Origin: DASSKA01 sp963839365
GTDB lineage: Bacteria > Actinomycetota > Actinomycetes > Propionibacteriales > Nocardioidaceae
Direction of reading: 5' to 3'
NCBI GenBank assembly: GCA_963839365.1
Contig: CAWIUT010000010.1
Span: forward strand, 310,001 to 374,000
DNA length: 64,000 bases
Shown piece after piece: positions 8,988 through 17,466 of the stretch. Made by a program: the position numbers and the translations under genes. The number at the start of each line of letters is the position of its first letter. Position 1 is the first letter of the stretch. The notes beneath the pieces are model-generated. The model ran no database searches. It had not been told where the DNA came from and saw only the letters and a program-made list of their open reading frames with translations.

Positions 8988-9782
8988 TCAGCCCTGCGCG
9001 GTGACCTCCCGGCCGGTGAGCCAGCTGACGGCCTCCAGCAGGTCGCCGGGGGTCCAGTCCTGCGCGTCTGGATGTTGCAGGGCGCGCAGCCCGTTCTTGT
9101 CCAGGAAGTTGTGCAGCCTGGCCGGAACCGCCTGCGCCTGCGGGACGTCGGCGCGCCCGGAGATCACGAACCGCTCGTGGCCGTTGGCGTCGAGGACGAA
9201 GACCTCGTCGGCGTGCTGGACGTCGTAGGTCAGCGGCTTGCCGGTCTGCCAGTCCCGCGGGTAGGGCTTCGGGAAGGGCACCTTCCTCCAGTACACCCCG
9301 AGGTACTTCCAGAGCGCCGCGATGTTCTGCTTGCTGCCGGTCAGCAGATCCCAGTTGGGCAGCTGGCCGGGAGCGGCGTACAGCTTGCGGTAGGCGGCCA
9401 GCCGCTGCGGGCTGTCCCGCCCGGGGTCGATCGTGACCGACAGGTACTGCACCTTCTTGCCCAGCCCGGCCTTGTCGGTCGCCTTCGCCGCGGTGACCAT
9501 GTTCGCCGTGTCGAGCGGGCAGTCGGAGGTGCACGACGTCATCGCGGCGTAGAGCACGACGACCTTGTTCCGGTACGACCCGAGAGTGGTCGGGTGACCC
9601 TGCGCGTCGGTCAACGGCAGCGCCATGATCTTCTTCGCCATCGGCGCGTTCAGGTGGGTCCCCACGCTGTTCGGCGGCACGGACGGGCCCGATGCGGAGG
9701 AGCCGCAGCCGGCGAGCACGCTCGCGAGCAGTACGGCGCAGGCGAGGGCCGGCCAGTGCCTCGGGCGACGGGAGCGGAACAC
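8988..9782 (-). CDS. SCO1/SenC-type copper chaperone lipoprotein
   Basis: A 264-residue extracytoplasmic thioredoxin-fold lipoprotein. The signal peptide ends in the lipobox LAGC (Cys near residue 25). The copper-binding CxxxC is in TSCTSDCPLD (about residues 83-92), followed by VQYLSVTIDPGRDSPQRL, a SCO1 hallmark, and the late His in TYDVQHADEVFVLD, placed where SCO proteins have their third copper ligand. These proteins deliver copper to the CuA centre of cytochrome c oxidase; no oxidase genes are in the window. The GTG start at 9782 has GAGGT directly adjacent, which is poor spacing, but no other start precedes the signal peptide. Confidence 0.9.
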   Translation of the reverse strand: MFRSRRPRHWPALACAVLLASVLAGCGSSASGPSVPPNSVGTHLNAPMAKKIMALPLTDAQGHPTTLGSYRNKVVVLYAAMTSCTSDCPLDTANMVTAAKATDKAGLGKKVQYLSVTIDPGRDSPQRLAAYRKLYAAPGQLPNWDLLTGSKQNIAALWKYLGVYWRKVPFPKPYPRDWQTGKPLTYDVQHADEVFVLDANGHERFVISGRADVPQAQAVPARLHNFLDKNGLRALQHPDAQDWTPGDLLEAVSWLTGREVTAQG

Positions 9783-9824
9783 ACCTCAATTGTTCCGGCC
9801 CCCTCAAGCCGCCGAGGCAGCGGG

Positions 9825-10442
9825 TCAGGACGCGACCGCGACCCCCAGCGAGTGCGCGCCGATGAACTTCGGCGTTCTCGGCTCGTAGAACTGCTCGAGC
9901 TCCTCGACCGCGAAACCGGCGCCCGTCACCAGCACCGTGATCTCCCGGGTCAGGTGGCAGCCGCCCAGCAGCGTCTTGTTGACCGGTTCCAGCCACCGCT
10001 GCAGGCGCCGCACCCCCGTCTCGGGTGCCAGCCCGTGCTCGATGAAGTGCAGCGTGCCGCCGGGCCTGAGCACCCGGTGCACCTCGGCGAGCGCGGCCTC
10101 GACGTCCGGGATCGTGCACATCGTCCAGGTGGACAGCGCTGCGTCGAAGGTGTCGTCGGCGAACGGGAGCCGCTGTCCGTCGAGGCCGGCACGTTCCACC
10201 GGGACCGAGGTGGCCCGCAGCCGGTCCTGGGCCAGCCGCCACCCGAGGTCGGCCGGTTCGATCGCCGCGACGCTCCGCACCGTGTCCGGGTAGTGGGGAG
10301 CGTTGAGCCCGGACCCGAACCCGAGCTCGAGGACGTCGCCGCGCAGGCCGGCGCATACCCGTTCTCGGTGGGGGGCAAGCGTGCGCGTCCCGCAACCGAG
10401 GTCGATGAGCCGGGGGAGCACCCGGTCCCTGTACAGCCCCAT
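9825..10442 (-). CDS. Class I SAM-dependent methyltransferase (UbiE/PmtA-like)
   Basis: A 205-residue protein beginning MGLYRDRVLPRLID. SAM motif I is VLELGFGSGLNAPHYP (about residues 38-53), the acidic residue after strand 2 is in AAIEPADLG, motif II is ALSTWTMCTIPD and motif III is HRVLRPGGTLHFIEHG (about 122-137). The combination with VNKTLLGGCHLTREI is the pattern of Methyltransf_11 enzymes that methylate small molecules or lipids, the mammalian relatives being METTL7-like. ATG 10442 is chosen from the conserved N-terminus. The gene ends 43 bases upstream of the SCO1 gene and could be cotranscribed with it. The substrate is unknown. Confidence 0.85.
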   Translation of the reverse strand: MGLYRDRVLPRLIDLGCGTRTLAPHRERVCAGLRGDVLELGFGSGLNAPHYPDTVRSVAAIEPADLGWRLAQDRLRATSVPVERAGLDGQRLPFADDTFDAALSTWTMCTIPDVEAALAEVHRVLRPGGTLHFIEHGLAPETGVRRLQRWLEPVNKTLLGGCHLTREITVLVTGAGFAVEELEQFYEPRTPKFIGAHSLGVAVAS

Positions 10443-10643
10443 GTCAGATTCCGTCCGTGTGTGCGCTGGCTTCCTCCAACGTAGGGGCCGCCCGCGGCGT
10501 TTCCCAGGGGCGCACGAGCCGGCTGTGCCGCCGCCGCTCGCGACCGACGGATTTCCTGCCAAATGCACGATTTGGGGGATACCATGACGAGCCCCCGGTT
10601 CGGAAGCACCTTGCCGGGCCTCCCCCGAACCGAAGGAGAAGGC

Positions 10644-12014
10644 ATGACTGCCACCCGCCTGCTGCAACGCCGTCGGACCCTGGCGGCCGCCGCGGCGTCG
10701 GCCGTGGCGCTGGCGGCGGGGGTCGCGTTGAGCGCCCCGGCCGTCGCGCAGAGCACGGACACCGGGTCGATCAACTACCAGGTGCACCCGTTCGCCCAGA
10801 AGCTCACCGGTCAGACCGCCGCGCTGCCGGACACCTCGACCTGCATCGCGAAGGCGGGACTGGCCTGCTACACCCCCGCACAGGTCAGGGAGGCCTACGA
10901 CATCCCGTCCTCGTGGACCGGCGCCGGCCAGAAGATCGCCATCATCGATGCCTACGGCAGCCCGACCGTGCAGCAGGACCTGAACCAGTTCGACCAGGAG
11001 TTCGGCCTGCCGGACACCCACGTCAACGTCTCCTGCCCGATGGGCTGCCCGAGCACGATGACCGCGCACAGCGGCCAGCCGGACGGCTGGGCCGGGGAGA
11101 CCAGCCTGGACGTCCAGTGGTCGCACGCGATCGCCCCGGGGGCCCAGATCAACCTGGTGGTCGCCCCCAACAACAACGGCAACGCGCTGAACAACGCGGT
11201 GCAGTACGCCGTGGACCACCACCTCGGCGACGTCGTCTCGATGTCCTACGGCTCCGACGAGGCCGCCATCTCCGGCGGCGGCAACAACTCGCAGCTGATG
11301 CAGGCCCACCAGAACTTCCAGGACGCCGCCAGTGCGGGCATCTCGCTGTTCGCCTCCTCCGGTGACTACGGCGCCACCGACGCCACCGGCACGCTCACCG
11401 CGAGCTACCCCGCGTCCGACCCGCTGGTCACCTCGGTCGGCGGCACCGACCTGTTCCTCGGCAAGAAGGGTGGCTACGACCACGAGACGGTGTGGAACGA
11501 CTCGGACCCGGCTACGTGCCCGTTCGGCTGCACCCGGGGCGTGTTCGGTGCGACGGGTGGTGCCTACAGCACGATCTTCCCGGCCCCGTCGTACCAGGCC
11601 GGCCTGACCGGCCAGACGATGCGCTCGCCGTCCGACGTGGCCTACAACGCGTCGGTGTACACCGGGGTGTGGGTCTACCTCGGCTTCAACGCCAGCTCCG
11701 GCAACAACGGGTTCTACTTCATGGGCGGCACCAGCTCCGGCTCCCCGCAATGGGCCGCCATCGGCGCGCTGGCCGACCAGCAGGCCGGCCACGACCTCGG
11801 CCAGCTCAACCCGCTGCTGTACCCGCTCGCCGGCACGAAGGCCTTCCACGACGTGACTGTCGGGAACAACGCGTGGTTCGACGCTCCCGGCTACTCCGCG
11901 AGCACTGGGTACGACGTACCGACCGGACTGGGCAGTCCGGACGTGCAGAACCTCGTCAACGCACTGACCGGGCAGGGCTCGAGCGGCAACCAGGGGCACG
12001 GCCCCGGCCACTGA
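10644..12014 (+). CDS. Secreted S53-family (sedolisin) serine-carboxyl peptidase
   Basis: A 456-residue secreted peptidase. A basic N-terminus, a hydrophobic signal (about residues 12-36) and an AVAQS cleavage-like site precede the catalytic domain. S53 enzymes use a Ser-Glu-Asp triad. GETSLDVQW (near residue 150) supplies the Glu and Asp at the usual four-residue spacing, and GGTSSGSPQWAA (near 366) supplies the catalytic Ser. The C-terminal PTGLGSPDVQNLV is also a family mark. The pro-region is very short (about 45 residues) compared with classical sedolisins, as in many actinobacterial members. ATG 10644 is set by AAGGAG five bases upstream; an ATG 81 bases earlier lacks this. A hairpin follows the gene. 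Confidence 0.9.
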   Translation: MTATRLLQRRRTLAAAAASAVALAAGVALSAPAVAQSTDTGSINYQVHPFAQKLTGQTAALPDTSTCIAKAGLACYTPAQVREAYDIPSSWTGAGQKIAIIDAYGSPTVQQDLNQFDQEFGLPDTHVNVSCPMGCPSTMTAHSGQPDGWAGETSLDVQWSHAIAPGAQINLVVAPNNNGNALNNAVQYAVDHHLGDVVSMSYGSDEAAISGGGNNSQLMQAHQNFQDAASAGISLFASSGDYGATDATGTLTASYPASDPLVTSVGGTDLFLGKKGGYDHETVWNDSDPATCPFGCTRGVFGATGGAYSTIFPAPSYQAGLTGQTMRSPSDVAYNASVYTGVWVYLGFNASSGNNGFYFMGGTSSGSPQWAAIGALADQQAGHDLGQLNPLLYPLAGTKAFHDVTVGNNAWFDAPGYSASTGYDVPTGLGSPDVQNLVNALTGQGSSGNQGHGPGH

Positions 12015-12044
12015 CGGTCCAGGCCCGGCTGTCACTTTGGCACG

Positions 12045-12090
12045 CGAACGGCCGTCCCCCGGGCGGCTCCGCCATGGGGGCGGCCGTTCG
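12045..12090 (+). terminator. Stem-loop terminator after the S53 peptidase gene
   Basis: A long inverted repeat begins 31 bases after the stop codon: CGAACGGCCGTCCCCC pairs with GGGGGCGGCCGTTCG with one bulged base. The loop contains a second small GC hairpin. No T-run follows, which is usual in high-GC actinobacteria. Confidence 0.7.
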
Positions 12091-12206
12091 GTGAAATCGG
12101 CCCCGACACCGGCAGGATCGGGGGGCGGTGATTGCGCCCGGCGCCCGGGGGCCCGATCATGTACCCGCGAACCCCCGCAGCTCCTCGAGAAGGGCAGAAT
12201 GCCGCC

Positions 12207-13652
12207 GTGGTCACAACGCGCGACGAAGAAGAAGAGTTCAACCCGATCGCAGCCGAGCACTACGGCGCGAAGACGGTCGCCGTCGAACCCGGCGGTGTGG
12301 AGGTCATCCCGGACAGCGAGCGGCACGGCCGACCGCGCCAGCTGCTGTGGACCTGGAGCTCACCGAACCTGGAGTTCGCCACCATCGCGGTCGGCATCAT
12401 CGGGCCGCTCTTCTTCGGCCTGACCTTCTGGCAGACGGTGGCCGCCATCGTGCTCGGCACCGCGCTGGGGTCCGCCACCCACGGCATCCTGTCCAGCTGG
12501 GGGCCGATGCACGGGCTGTGCCAGATGGTGCTGAGCCGCACCGGCTTCGGCTACCGCGGCAACATCCTGCCGGCAGGGCTGAACGCGGTGGTGGCCGGGA
12601 TCGGCTGGTTCGCGGTGAACAGCATCAGCGGCGCGCTCGCCCTGCACGTGCTGGTCCCCGCGCTCTCGCAGACGATCTGCGTGGTGGTCATCGTGGCCGC
12701 CCAGCTCGCGATCGCGTTCTACGGCCACAACCTGGTGCAGAGCTTCGAGCGGTACGCCGGTCCCGTGCTGGCCGTGGTCTTCGCCATCGGCGTCATCGTC
12801 GTGCTCGCCCAGACGAACCCGGGCGCCGCGCGGATCGACCCGGGCTTCCCGCTGCCGACCTCCGGTGGGTTCCTGATCGAGCTCTCCGCCGCGTTCGGCT
12901 ACGCCTGCGGCTGGAATCCGTACGCCTCCGACTACAGCCGGTACTTCCCGAAGAGCTCCAACCGTAAGGCGGTCGGCGCCTACGCCGCGATCGGGGAGTT
13001 CCTGTCCTGCACCGTCCTCGAGATCGCCGGTGCGGGGATGGTCACCGTGCTCGGCGCGAAGGCCGACGTCCTCCCGGGCCTCTACGCCGGCCTCCTGCCG
13101 ACCTGGCTCGGAGACCTCACCCTGCTGTGCATCGCGGTCGGGGCGGTGGCGGCCAACGTGCTCAACATCTACTCCGGCGCGATGTCGTTCCTGGCGCTGG
13201 GTGTCAAGCTGCCGCCGCGCCGGGCGCGCTCCATCGTGGCGACCATGTTCGGCATCCTCGGGCTGATCCTGGCCCTGGTGGCGATCGCCAACCCAGGGGT
13301 GAACTACGAGAACTTCCTGCTGGTCATCGCCTACTGGATCGGTCCCTGGCTCGGTGTCGTGCTGGTCGACCGGTTCATGCGGCGGCGCGAGACGCTCGAC
13401 CCCTTCGCCGTCAGCACCCGCTCGGTGAACTGGGCCGGCCCGATCGCGATGGCGGTCGGCCTCCTGGTGTCGATCCCGCTCTTCAGCAACCAGACCGAGT
13501 ACATCGGGCTGATCCCCAAGGCGCACCCGGGCATCGGTGACATCACGTTCTTCGTCGGCTTCGCGATCGCCGCCGTGCTGTACGCCGTACTCCGCGTCGC
13601 GCTGCCGGACCGCACCAAGGCACCCTCGACCGCGAAGGTCGCGGCCGCATGA
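12207..13652 (+). CDS. NCS1-family purine/cytosine permease
   Basis: A 481-residue inner-membrane transporter with about 12 hydrophobic segments and an acidic cytoplasmic N-terminus. It has the NCS1 patterns SSPNLEFATIAVGIIGPLFFG (split near residues 55-75), SRTGFGYRGNILPAGLNAVVAGIGWFAVN near 110-140 and AFGYACGWNPYASDYSRYFP near 230. The arrangement is close to the fungal Fcy2 and bacterial CodB-type cytosine transporters. The gene overlaps the cytosine deaminase gene by ATGA, which supports a cytosine or related base as substrate. GTG 12207 is chosen because homology-like sequence begins there; the spacing to AGAAGGG is long, so the start is uncertain. Confidence 0.9.
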   Translation: MVTTRDEEEEFNPIAAEHYGAKTVAVEPGGVEVIPDSERHGRPRQLLWTWSSPNLEFATIAVGIIGPLFFGLTFWQTVAAIVLGTALGSATHGILSSWGPMHGLCQMVLSRTGFGYRGNILPAGLNAVVAGIGWFAVNSISGALALHVLVPALSQTICVVVIVAAQLAIAFYGHNLVQSFERYAGPVLAVVFAIGVIVVLAQTNPGAARIDPGFPLPTSGGFLIELSAAFGYACGWNPYASDYSRYFPKSSNRKAVGAYAAIGEFLSCTVLEIAGAGMVTVLGAKADVLPGLYAGLLPTWLGDLTLLCIAVGAVAANVLNIYSGAMSFLALGVKLPPRRARSIVATMFGILGLILALVAIANPGVNYENFLLVIAYWIGPWLGVVLVDRFMRRRETLDPFAVSTRSVNWAGPIAMAVGLLVSIPLFSNQTEYIGLIPKAHPGIGDITFFVGFAIAAVLYAVLRVALPDRTKAPSTAKVAAA

Positions 13653-14095
13653 CCGACGACCGGGAGATGCTCGCGGTCGCGGTGGAGGAGGCCAAGCAGG
13701 GCCTGGCCGAGGGCGGTATCCCGATCGGCGGCGCGCTGTTCGCCGCGGACGGGACGCTGCTCGGCCGGGGGCACAACCGCCGGGTGCAGGATGACGACCC
13801 CACCATGCACGGGGAGACCGCGGCGTTCCGCAACGCGGGCCGTCAGCGAAGCTACCGGGACACGACGATGGTCACCACCTTGTCCCCGTGCTGGTTCTGC
13901 AGCGGCCTGATCCGCCAGTTCGGCATCTCGCGGGTGGTGGTCGGCGAGGCCGTCACGTTCCACGGCGGGCACGACTGGCTGGCCGAGAACGGCGTCGAGG
14001 TGGTCGTGCTCGAGGACCCGGAGTGCGTAGCGATGATGACCGACTTCATCGAGAAGAACCCCGCGCTCTGGAACGAGGACATCGGCGTCGACTGA
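13649..14095 (+). CDS. Yeast-type cytosine deaminase
   Basis: A 148-residue zinc deaminase expected to convert cytosine to uracil and ammonia. The zinc and proton-shuttle residues are in HGETAAF (about residues 51-57) and SPCWFCSG (about 79-86). Beyond the shared deaminase core, the segments FGISRVVVGEAVTF, VEVVVLEDPEC and the C-terminal PALWNEDIG follow the Saccharomyces Fcy1 pattern closely, including the terminal Trp-containing lid. Most bacteria instead use the unrelated CodA amidohydrolase. Translation is coupled to the upstream permease by a four-base overlap, giving a two-gene import and deamination unit. Another small amino-purine or pyrimidine substrate cannot be excluded. Confidence 0.88.
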   Translation: MTDDREMLAVAVEEAKQGLAEGGIPIGGALFAADGTLLGRGHNRRVQDDDPTMHGETAAFRNAGRQRSYRDTTMVTTLSPCWFCSGLIRQFGISRVVVGEAVTFHGGHDWLAENGVEVVVLEDPECVAMMTDFIEKNPALWNEDIGVD

Positions 14096-14116
14096 ACCGA
14101 GCCGAGGCAGGCGGGG

Positions 14117-14908
14117 TCAGCGGCTCCGTGCCACGTCCCGGTCCAGCACGGTGGCCGCAACCCCGGGCAGCGCCATGACCGCCCGCGCCAGCACCGGGGT
14201 GCGCCGGCCGGGGTAGACCCGGGCGGCGCGTCGCTCGGCGCCGACCAGGATCGCGTGGGCCACCTGGTCGGCCGACAGCACCGGCAGCATGCTCGACGCC
14301 TGCGCCTCGGGTGGCTTCTGCGGGATCTCGGCGGCCAGCATCGGAGTGTCGGTGTCGGGCGGGAAGACGCAGCCGACGTGCACGCCGCGCGGCTTCAGCT
14401 CGGCTCGAAGGCACTCGCACAGCCCCCGGACGGCGAACTTCGACGGACAGTACGCCGTGTACCCGAACACCCCGACCAGGCCGGCGAACGACGAGATCGC
14501 CATGATCGCGCCGCGTCCCCGGTCGATCATGGCCGGCGCCGCGGCGCGGACCGCCCACAGCGTGCCGAAGTAGTTGACTCCCATCTCGCGCTCGTGCTCC
14601 ACGGGGTCGAGGTCGGTGAAGTAGCCGGGCCGGACCACGCCCGCGCAGGTGACCAGCAGTTCGGCCGGCCCGCGCGCCCGCTCGGCGGTGGCCACCGCGT
14701 CGAAGACCTGCTGCCGCTCGGCCACGTCCACGGCCAGTGTGTCGACCCGGCTGTCGCCCTCCGCGGCGAGCCGGGTCAGGTCGTCGTCGCCGATCGCCAG
14801 CACGGACACCTGCGCCTGTGCGCCGGTCAGCGCCCGCACCAGGGCCAGGCCGATACCGCTCGACCCTCCGGTGATGATCGCGTGGGCGCCCCGGAACGAC
14901 TCGTGCAC
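14117..14908 (-). CDS. SDR-family oxidoreductase resembling 3-ketodihydrosphingosine reductase
   Basis: A 263-residue short-chain dehydrogenase with cofactor motif ITGGSSGIGLA (about residues 12-22), TCAGVV near 90, the active-site Ser in AISSFAG and the YCPSK catalytic pair (about 152-156). The stretch after the active site, KFAVRGLCECLRAELKPRG followed by VFPPDTDTPML, resembles eukaryotic 3-ketodihydrosphingosine reductase more than typical bacterial SDRs. The GTG at 14908 has AGAGGAG six bases upstream. It is the last gene of a minus-strand operon with two membrane proteins and a PLP decarboxylase. A ketone on a long-chain or amine-bearing lipid is a reasonable but unproven substrate. Confidence 0.8.
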   Translation of the reverse strand: MHESFRGAHAIITGGSSGIGLALVRALTGAQAQVSVLAIGDDDLTRLAAEGDSRVDTLAVDVAERQQVFDAVATAERARGPAELLVTCAGVVRPGYFTDLDPVEHEREMGVNYFGTLWAVRAAAPAMIDRGRGAIMAISSFAGLVGVFGYTAYCPSKFAVRGLCECLRAELKPRGVHVGCVFPPDTDTPMLAAEIPQKPPEAQASSMLPVLSADQVAHAILVGAERRAARVYPGRRTPVLARAVMALPGVAATVLDRDVARSR

Positions 14909-14935
14909 GTGCGGCTCCTCTCAGGAGTAGGCGAC

Positions 14936-15328
14936 TCAGTGGTAGGCGACGACGAGCACGACGCAGACGATGAGCACCGCGCCCACCACGCCGGTGTTGA
15001 GCAGGCCGTCGTGCCGGCGGGCGAACAGCCGGTGCTGGGCGAAGTAGGCGGCGTCGATCACGCCGAGGAACAGCAGCATCCCAGCGCACACCAGGCCGAG
15101 CGTGCGACCCAGCGCGACGTCGAGCACGGCGAGCACCGCGGAGGTGACCAGCAGCAGCGACAGCAGGGTGTCGGGGAAGACGAACACCCGTTCGTGCTCG
15201 ACGTACCCCGGCGGCAGCCACGGCTCGGCGTGCCGCACCCGGAACCAGGTCAGCCAGTACGCCGCGATCCCGGCGGCGGTGACCAGCTCGATGGCCGCCG
15301 CCGCGAGCACGAGCGGGTCGCCGGTCAT
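14936..15328 (-). CDS. Small four-helix membrane protein
   Basis: A 130-residue protein with about four hydrophobic helices (residues about 5-28, 50-72, 75-97 and 108-128). Polar loops include RVRHAEPWLPPGYVEHERVF and the short AQHRLFARRHDG. No catalytic motif is recognised. Its ATG overlaps the decarboxylase stop codon by ATGA, so the two are translationally coupled, and the SDR gene begins 28 bases downstream. The tight coupling suggests it works with the decarboxylase, perhaps as a membrane anchor or exporter of its product, but nothing in the sequence proves this. Confidence 0.78.
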   Translation of the reverse strand: MTGDPLVLAAAAIELVTAAGIAAYWLTWFRVRHAEPWLPPGYVEHERVFVFPDTLLSLLLVTSAVLAVLDVALGRTLGLVCAGMLLFLGVIDAAYFAQHRLFARRHDGLLNTGVVGAVLIVCVVLVVAYH

Positions 15329-16878
15329 CAGCTCGTCGGCACCGGTCTCGGATGGGGGATCGTCGCCGGCTCCACGTCCCGGGCGTAGACGTCCTCGATG
15401 CTCTCCGCCCGCTTGACCACCCGGGCCTCTCGGCCGGAGACGAGCACGCTGGCCGGCCGGGCCATCGCGTTGAAGTTCGAGGCCGAGCTCTCCTGGTAGG
15501 CGCCCGTCTCCAGCAGCGCGATCACGTCCCCGGCGCGCACCTCCGGCAGCCGGGCACCGAGCACGATCTGGTCGGCGAACGAGGAGCGCCCCACGATGTC
15601 CGCCATCACCGTGGGCTCGCCGTGCACGTTGTCGGCGGCCACGAACGGGTGCCGGTTGTGCTCGAAGACGCCCCCCGCGAGGAAGAAGTACGTGGTGTCG
15701 GTGAGCACCCACGCGTAGGGGATCGGCTCGCTCTGCCGCTTCACCTCCGTGACCCGCGTGAGGTGGACGCCCGTGTCGCCGTACAGACCCCGGCCCGGCT
15801 CCACCTGCAGCCGGATGCCCTCGGTCTGCACCCCTTCGACCAGCAGCCGGGTGCGCAGGGTGGAGGTGATCACGTCGGCGAACTGCTCCACGGAGGGCGG
15901 CTGCCGGCGGGGCCGGTGGCCTTCCAGCATCGGCACCACGCGGCTCATCACCGCGTGGTAGCTGCGTGCGCCGAGCCCGCGCAGGCCGACCATGAGCGGG
16001 TAGCCGGCGGCGGTGAGCAGGAACTCCGAGCGGGCCATCTCCTCGTTGTGGGGGTCGCGAGGGCTGGGCATGCCGCCGCCGATGTCCAGCTCGGCGGGCC
16101 GCCACCCGCTCCAGGCGCGGGACAGCTCGGCCACCTGGTGGGCCACCGCGTTCATCAGCCCGCGCCAGTACCAAAGGCTCGGGTGGTGCCGCCCGGCGTG
16201 GAAGTGCAGACCGACGAGCTCCACGTTGGGCATCTCGAAGAGCCGTCGCCCCATGGCGGCGAGGTACTCGCGGGGAATGCCGGACTTGTACACCTGGATT
16301 CCCAGGTCGATCGGCACCGTCAGCTGGCTGAAGTCGGTCGGCCGCCACAGCGCCGGGAACGCCGGCTTCATCCGCAGCCGCACCCTGGCGACCTCGCCCA
16401 GCTCCGCAGCGACCTCTTGGATCCGATCGATCTCGTCGGGGGTCTCCACGGTGATCCGGACGCCGGCGGTCACACAGGTGCGCAGGTGCTCGCGGTCCTT
16501 CCCGCCGCCGCTCACCGAGATCCGCTCAGGGTCCACCCCGGTGCGCAGCGCACCGGCGAGCTCCTCGGGCGAGCAGATGTCCGCACCGGCGCCCTCCTCG
16601 CTGGCGATGCGGCGCAGCTCCAGCAACGTGTTCGCCTTGAAGGCCGGCAGTACGTCGACCGGGCCTTCCGGCCAGGCTGCCGAGAAGGCGGCCTGGAACC
16701 GGCGCAGGTTGGCGCGCAGCTGGGTCTCGGAGAACACGAACAGCGGCGAGCCGAACTCCTCCACGAGGTCGCTGGCGGGCCGCTCTTCGACGTAGAGCCG
16801 GTTGTCGCGCTCGGTGAGCATGTCGTGGGTGTCGGTCCGAACGGTCAGCTGGCTGGTAGGTCGCCTGCTCATGGCCAT
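15328..16878 (-). CDS. Fold-III PLP-dependent decarboxylase (diaminopimelate decarboxylase-like, divergent)
   Basis: A 516-residue alanine-racemase-fold decarboxylase. The PLP lysine is in PAFKANT (K81). VGLHFHAGRHH and the glycine-rich DIGGGMPSP mark the barrel, EPGRGLYGD binds the PLP phosphate, and GAYQESSASNFNAMARP (about 459-475) is the C-terminal active-site segment with its Tyr. At the position of the family's CESGD motif the protein has SSFAD (about 432-436), so the Cys and the Glu that recognises the D-centre of diaminopimelate are absent. It is also longer than lysA products (about 420-470). A different carboxylated amine is therefore likely. ATG 16878 is supported by TGAGGAG upstream. 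It is the second gene of a four-gene operon. Confidence 0.8.
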   Translation of the reverse strand: MAMSRRPTSQLTVRTDTHDMLTERDNRLYVEERPASDLVEEFGSPLFVFSETQLRANLRRFQAAFSAAWPEGPVDVLPAFKANTLLELRRIASEEGAGADICSPEELAGALRTGVDPERISVSGGGKDREHLRTCVTAGVRITVETPDEIDRIQEVAAELGEVARVRLRMKPAFPALWRPTDFSQLTVPIDLGIQVYKSGIPREYLAAMGRRLFEMPNVELVGLHFHAGRHHPSLWYWRGLMNAVAHQVAELSRAWSGWRPAELDIGGGMPSPRDPHNEEMARSEFLLTAAGYPLMVGLRGLGARSYHAVMSRVVPMLEGHRPRRQPPSVEQFADVITSTLRTRLLVEGVQTEGIRLQVEPGRGLYGDTGVHLTRVTEVKRQSEPIPYAWVLTDTTYFFLAGGVFEHNRHPFVAADNVHGEPTVMADIVGRSSFADQIVLGARLPEVRAGDVIALLETGAYQESSASNFNAMARPASVLVSGREARVVKRAESIEDVYARDVEPATIPHPRPVPTS

Positions 16879-16931
16879 CTCCGTCTCCTCAGATCGTGTG
16901 CCGGGTGGGCGGTGGGGCCCGGTCGACGGGC

Positions 16932-17276
16932 CTACAGGCCCATGAAGAACAGCAGCAGCGCGAGCATCAGCCCGAGCAGCACCAGGAAGACCGCCACCGC
17001 GAAGACCATGCCGAGCAGGATCGAGCGGTCCCGGGCGTGGAACAGTGCCGCCGCGCCCACGCCGAAGGCGACGACGGCCACGACCGTGGACAGCGCGGCG
17101 AGCGCGCCGATGCTGCCGACCAGGTCCGCGAGACGCCCGTAGTAGGCCGGGTAGAGGCTGGTCAGCAGCAGCAGTGCCAACGCCCACCAGCCGGTCCGCC
17201 GCCGGGGCAGGAAGTAGGCGTAGGACTCCGGTCCGGCAGGGCGGTCCCTGGTCTGGGGTGACAGCCGCTGGGTCAT
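16932..17276 (-). CDS. Small membrane protein, first gene of the decarboxylase operon
   Basis: A 114-residue protein with a charged N-terminus (MTQRLSPQTRDRP) and three to four hydrophobic helices (about residues 29-46, 53-76, 84-112). It has a near-continuous hydrophobic C-terminal half and no recognisable enzyme motif. GGAGGT lies seven bases before the ATG, a strong ribosome site. It precedes the PLP decarboxylase by 53 bases on the same strand and is divergent from the AI-2E-family gene, so the operon promoter should lie in the 190 bases between 17277 and 17466. Function is unknown. Confidence 0.75.
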   Translation of the reverse strand: MTQRLSPQTRDRPAGPESYAYFLPRRRTGWWALALLLLTSLYPAYYGRLADLVGSIGALAALSTVVAVVAFGVGAAALFHARDRSILLGMVFAVAVFLVLLGLMLALLLFFMGL

Positions 17277-17466
17277 CGCACCACCTCCGGAGTCCCGAGT
17301 GCCGGGCCGGCGCTTCGTCGTACACATCCGAGCACGACGGCTCGTGGCGCCGACAGGGACCAAGGTCCCGGCCCGGCGTCTCATGCACGACGGAGGAGGC
17401 GCGCGGTCCGGTTCGGGCCTAGCGTGGGACCGTGACGGCCGGGTCGGCCGCCCGGAGGTGCCGAAC

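Noticed and set aside
15328..16878. Calling the decarboxylase lysA (diaminopimelate decarboxylase)
   Set aside because: The CES motif needed for diaminopimelate recognition is replaced and the genes around it have no link to lysine synthesis.
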